Assembly: GCA_030323885.1 (NCBI GenBank)
Contig: CM059187.1
Location: forward strand, 127,825,525 to 127,889,524
Origin: Branchipolynoe longqiensis
Taxonomy: Eukaryota; Annelida; Polychaeta; Phyllodocida; Polynoidae
Reading direction: 5' to 3'
Length of the DNA stretch: 64,000 bases
The notes under the pieces were generated by a model. It was not told the DNA's origin. It did no database searches and saw only the letters and a list, made by a program, of their open reading frames with translations. The first letter of the stretch is position 1, and each line of letters starts with the position of its first letter. The position numbers and the translations under genes were made by a program. Positions 63,177 through 64,000 of the stretch are shown in pieces.

Positions 63177-63921
63177 TGTGGAAAAGAAGACATGGTAAAG
63201 GAGTAGTGTAAGTGTGTGCAAGAGTGCAGTGCCAGTAGATGTCTAGGTATGAGAGTACAGATAGTGGACTCGCCCATCCACCCAAGGAAGAGTCCAAATC
63301 ACAGTTGGCAGGGAAGGAGGAGTGTCATTGCAGCTGAATCAAATACAACACTAACATTGCCACCAATCATGCAAGACCTTCTCTCATCTATATCCGCATA
63401 AGTCCTTATAGATCACCTATATCAAGTGTTAAAACAACCGTTGCCGACAAATCGTGGGTAAGTCTGCCACATAATTACTGACATTCATATATCTAATCAG
63501 TAGCTGCCACCTTAATGCTACGCAGTTTGGATTCTTTTACTTTTAATTAAGTTTCTTTTTCATATATAAAATAAACATTTTGATTTTGCTATGGAACTCA
63601 TTAGAATATTTATTAAACTACCCCCAATGTTTTCACACCATGATTTGAACAGTATGCATAAGGAATGTCACAGTATTTCATTTCAAAGTTTGCTGCGCCA
63701 GTTTGCCTCTGCCCTCCTGCTGTCGCTTCCGGTGTGTTTGCTTGAGTCAGATCCATGCTTATTCAATCACATCCACCTGCCACTCACCCTTTTCTCCCAC
63801 TGACATCAGCAACACTGCTCCCAAACCCTTCCTTCCCTGACCTCATTCATCACTGACCCGAGCTTTCCACGCTAATCCCCACATCCACATTCAAACCAGA
63901 GTCACGTCGGACTACCACCAT
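63177..63921. other. Unique interval
   Basis: Mixed; the 61- and 70-codon frames have no recognised domain. Confidence 0.35.
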
Positions 63922-64000
63922 CGGACGCAGTGCCCGAATCGGTAGAGCTCAGGCTTCCTGTACGGGAGGTTGGGAGTTTAAATCCCAGCCCCAGCCAAGT
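63922..64000 (+). mobile_element. SINE-T head B, cut by window end
   Basis: GTGCCCGAATCGGTAGAGCT, then a B-box-like TTTAAATCCC. It runs off the window. Confidence 0.82.

Overview
This window is animal nuclear DNA, most likely from a lophotrochozoan and plausibly a mollusc. The main evidence is one SINE (24342-24680) whose sequence matches a family I remember as widespread in mollusc genomes, a dense load of tRNA-headed SINEs, 3' fragments of non-LTR retrotransposons, and many short inverted-repeat DNA elements (MITEs). Taxonomy is an inference and no species is claimed. I find no intact protein-coding gene, no convincing exon chain, no tRNA or rRNA gene and no CRISPR array. Most long open frames are artefacts of tandem repeats with a period that keeps several frames open; the only recognisable protein remnants are reverse-transcriptase C-termini of decayed LINEs.

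The dominant element is one SINE family, called SINE-T here as a working name. Its modules are: (1) a tRNA-like head with A and B boxes, type A (GGGATGGCCGAATGAGTTAG...) or type B (GGTGGCCGAATCGGTAGAG...); (2) a body of about 200 bp; (3) a 3' module that opens with GTCCT and closes with AGGAC, so it can pair as a stem-loop; (4) a tail, either CAACAACAAACAAAC (tail 1) or CCAACAACCAACCA (tail 2). About 35 full or partial copies lie on both strands. Several have perfect or near-perfect 12-15 bp target-site duplications, and some are nested. A striking subset are solo 3' modules of about 50 bp that begin at, or within a base or two of, the GTCCT stem; one has its own 13-bp duplication.

Layout. 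1-7.6 kb: MITEs, SINEs, a LINE 3' end and a near-perfect 199-bp inverted repeat. 7.7-11.3 kb: a satellite with a strictly constant 157-bp period. 11.3-20 kb: a decayed LINE, a pogo-like MITE, minisatellites, and a CpG-rich patch with two E-boxes at 14.7-14.96 kb. 20-30 kb: SINEs, a MITE inside a SINE, the mollusc-type SINE, a 7-bp minisatellite and a 1-kb triplet array. 30.8-32.2 kb: a 1.3-kb inverted-repeat element. 32-37 kb: CACTCAATC-type arrays, then a 547-bp terminal-inverted-repeat element. 37.9 and 54.3 kb: two copies of one MITE with 7-bp flanking repeats. 40-43.4 kb: a 1.5-kb almost pure G/A tract followed by a TCACC array. 44-52 kb: SINEs, a palindrome built of palindromes at 49.8-50.1 kb, and regulatory-like motif clusters. 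53-59.2 kb: large 6-, 11-, 7- and 13-bp arrays. 59-64 kb: SINEs, a second LINE 3' end and a pogo/Tigger-like element.

The parts do not form a pathway. The story is of mobile elements: non-autonomous SINEs presumably moved by a LINE partner, MITEs inserted into SINEs and SINEs into MITEs, with short arrays expanding between them. A few unique stretches carry regulatory-looking motifs (CTCF-like, DR1, E-box, octamer) and are the best places to look for host function.
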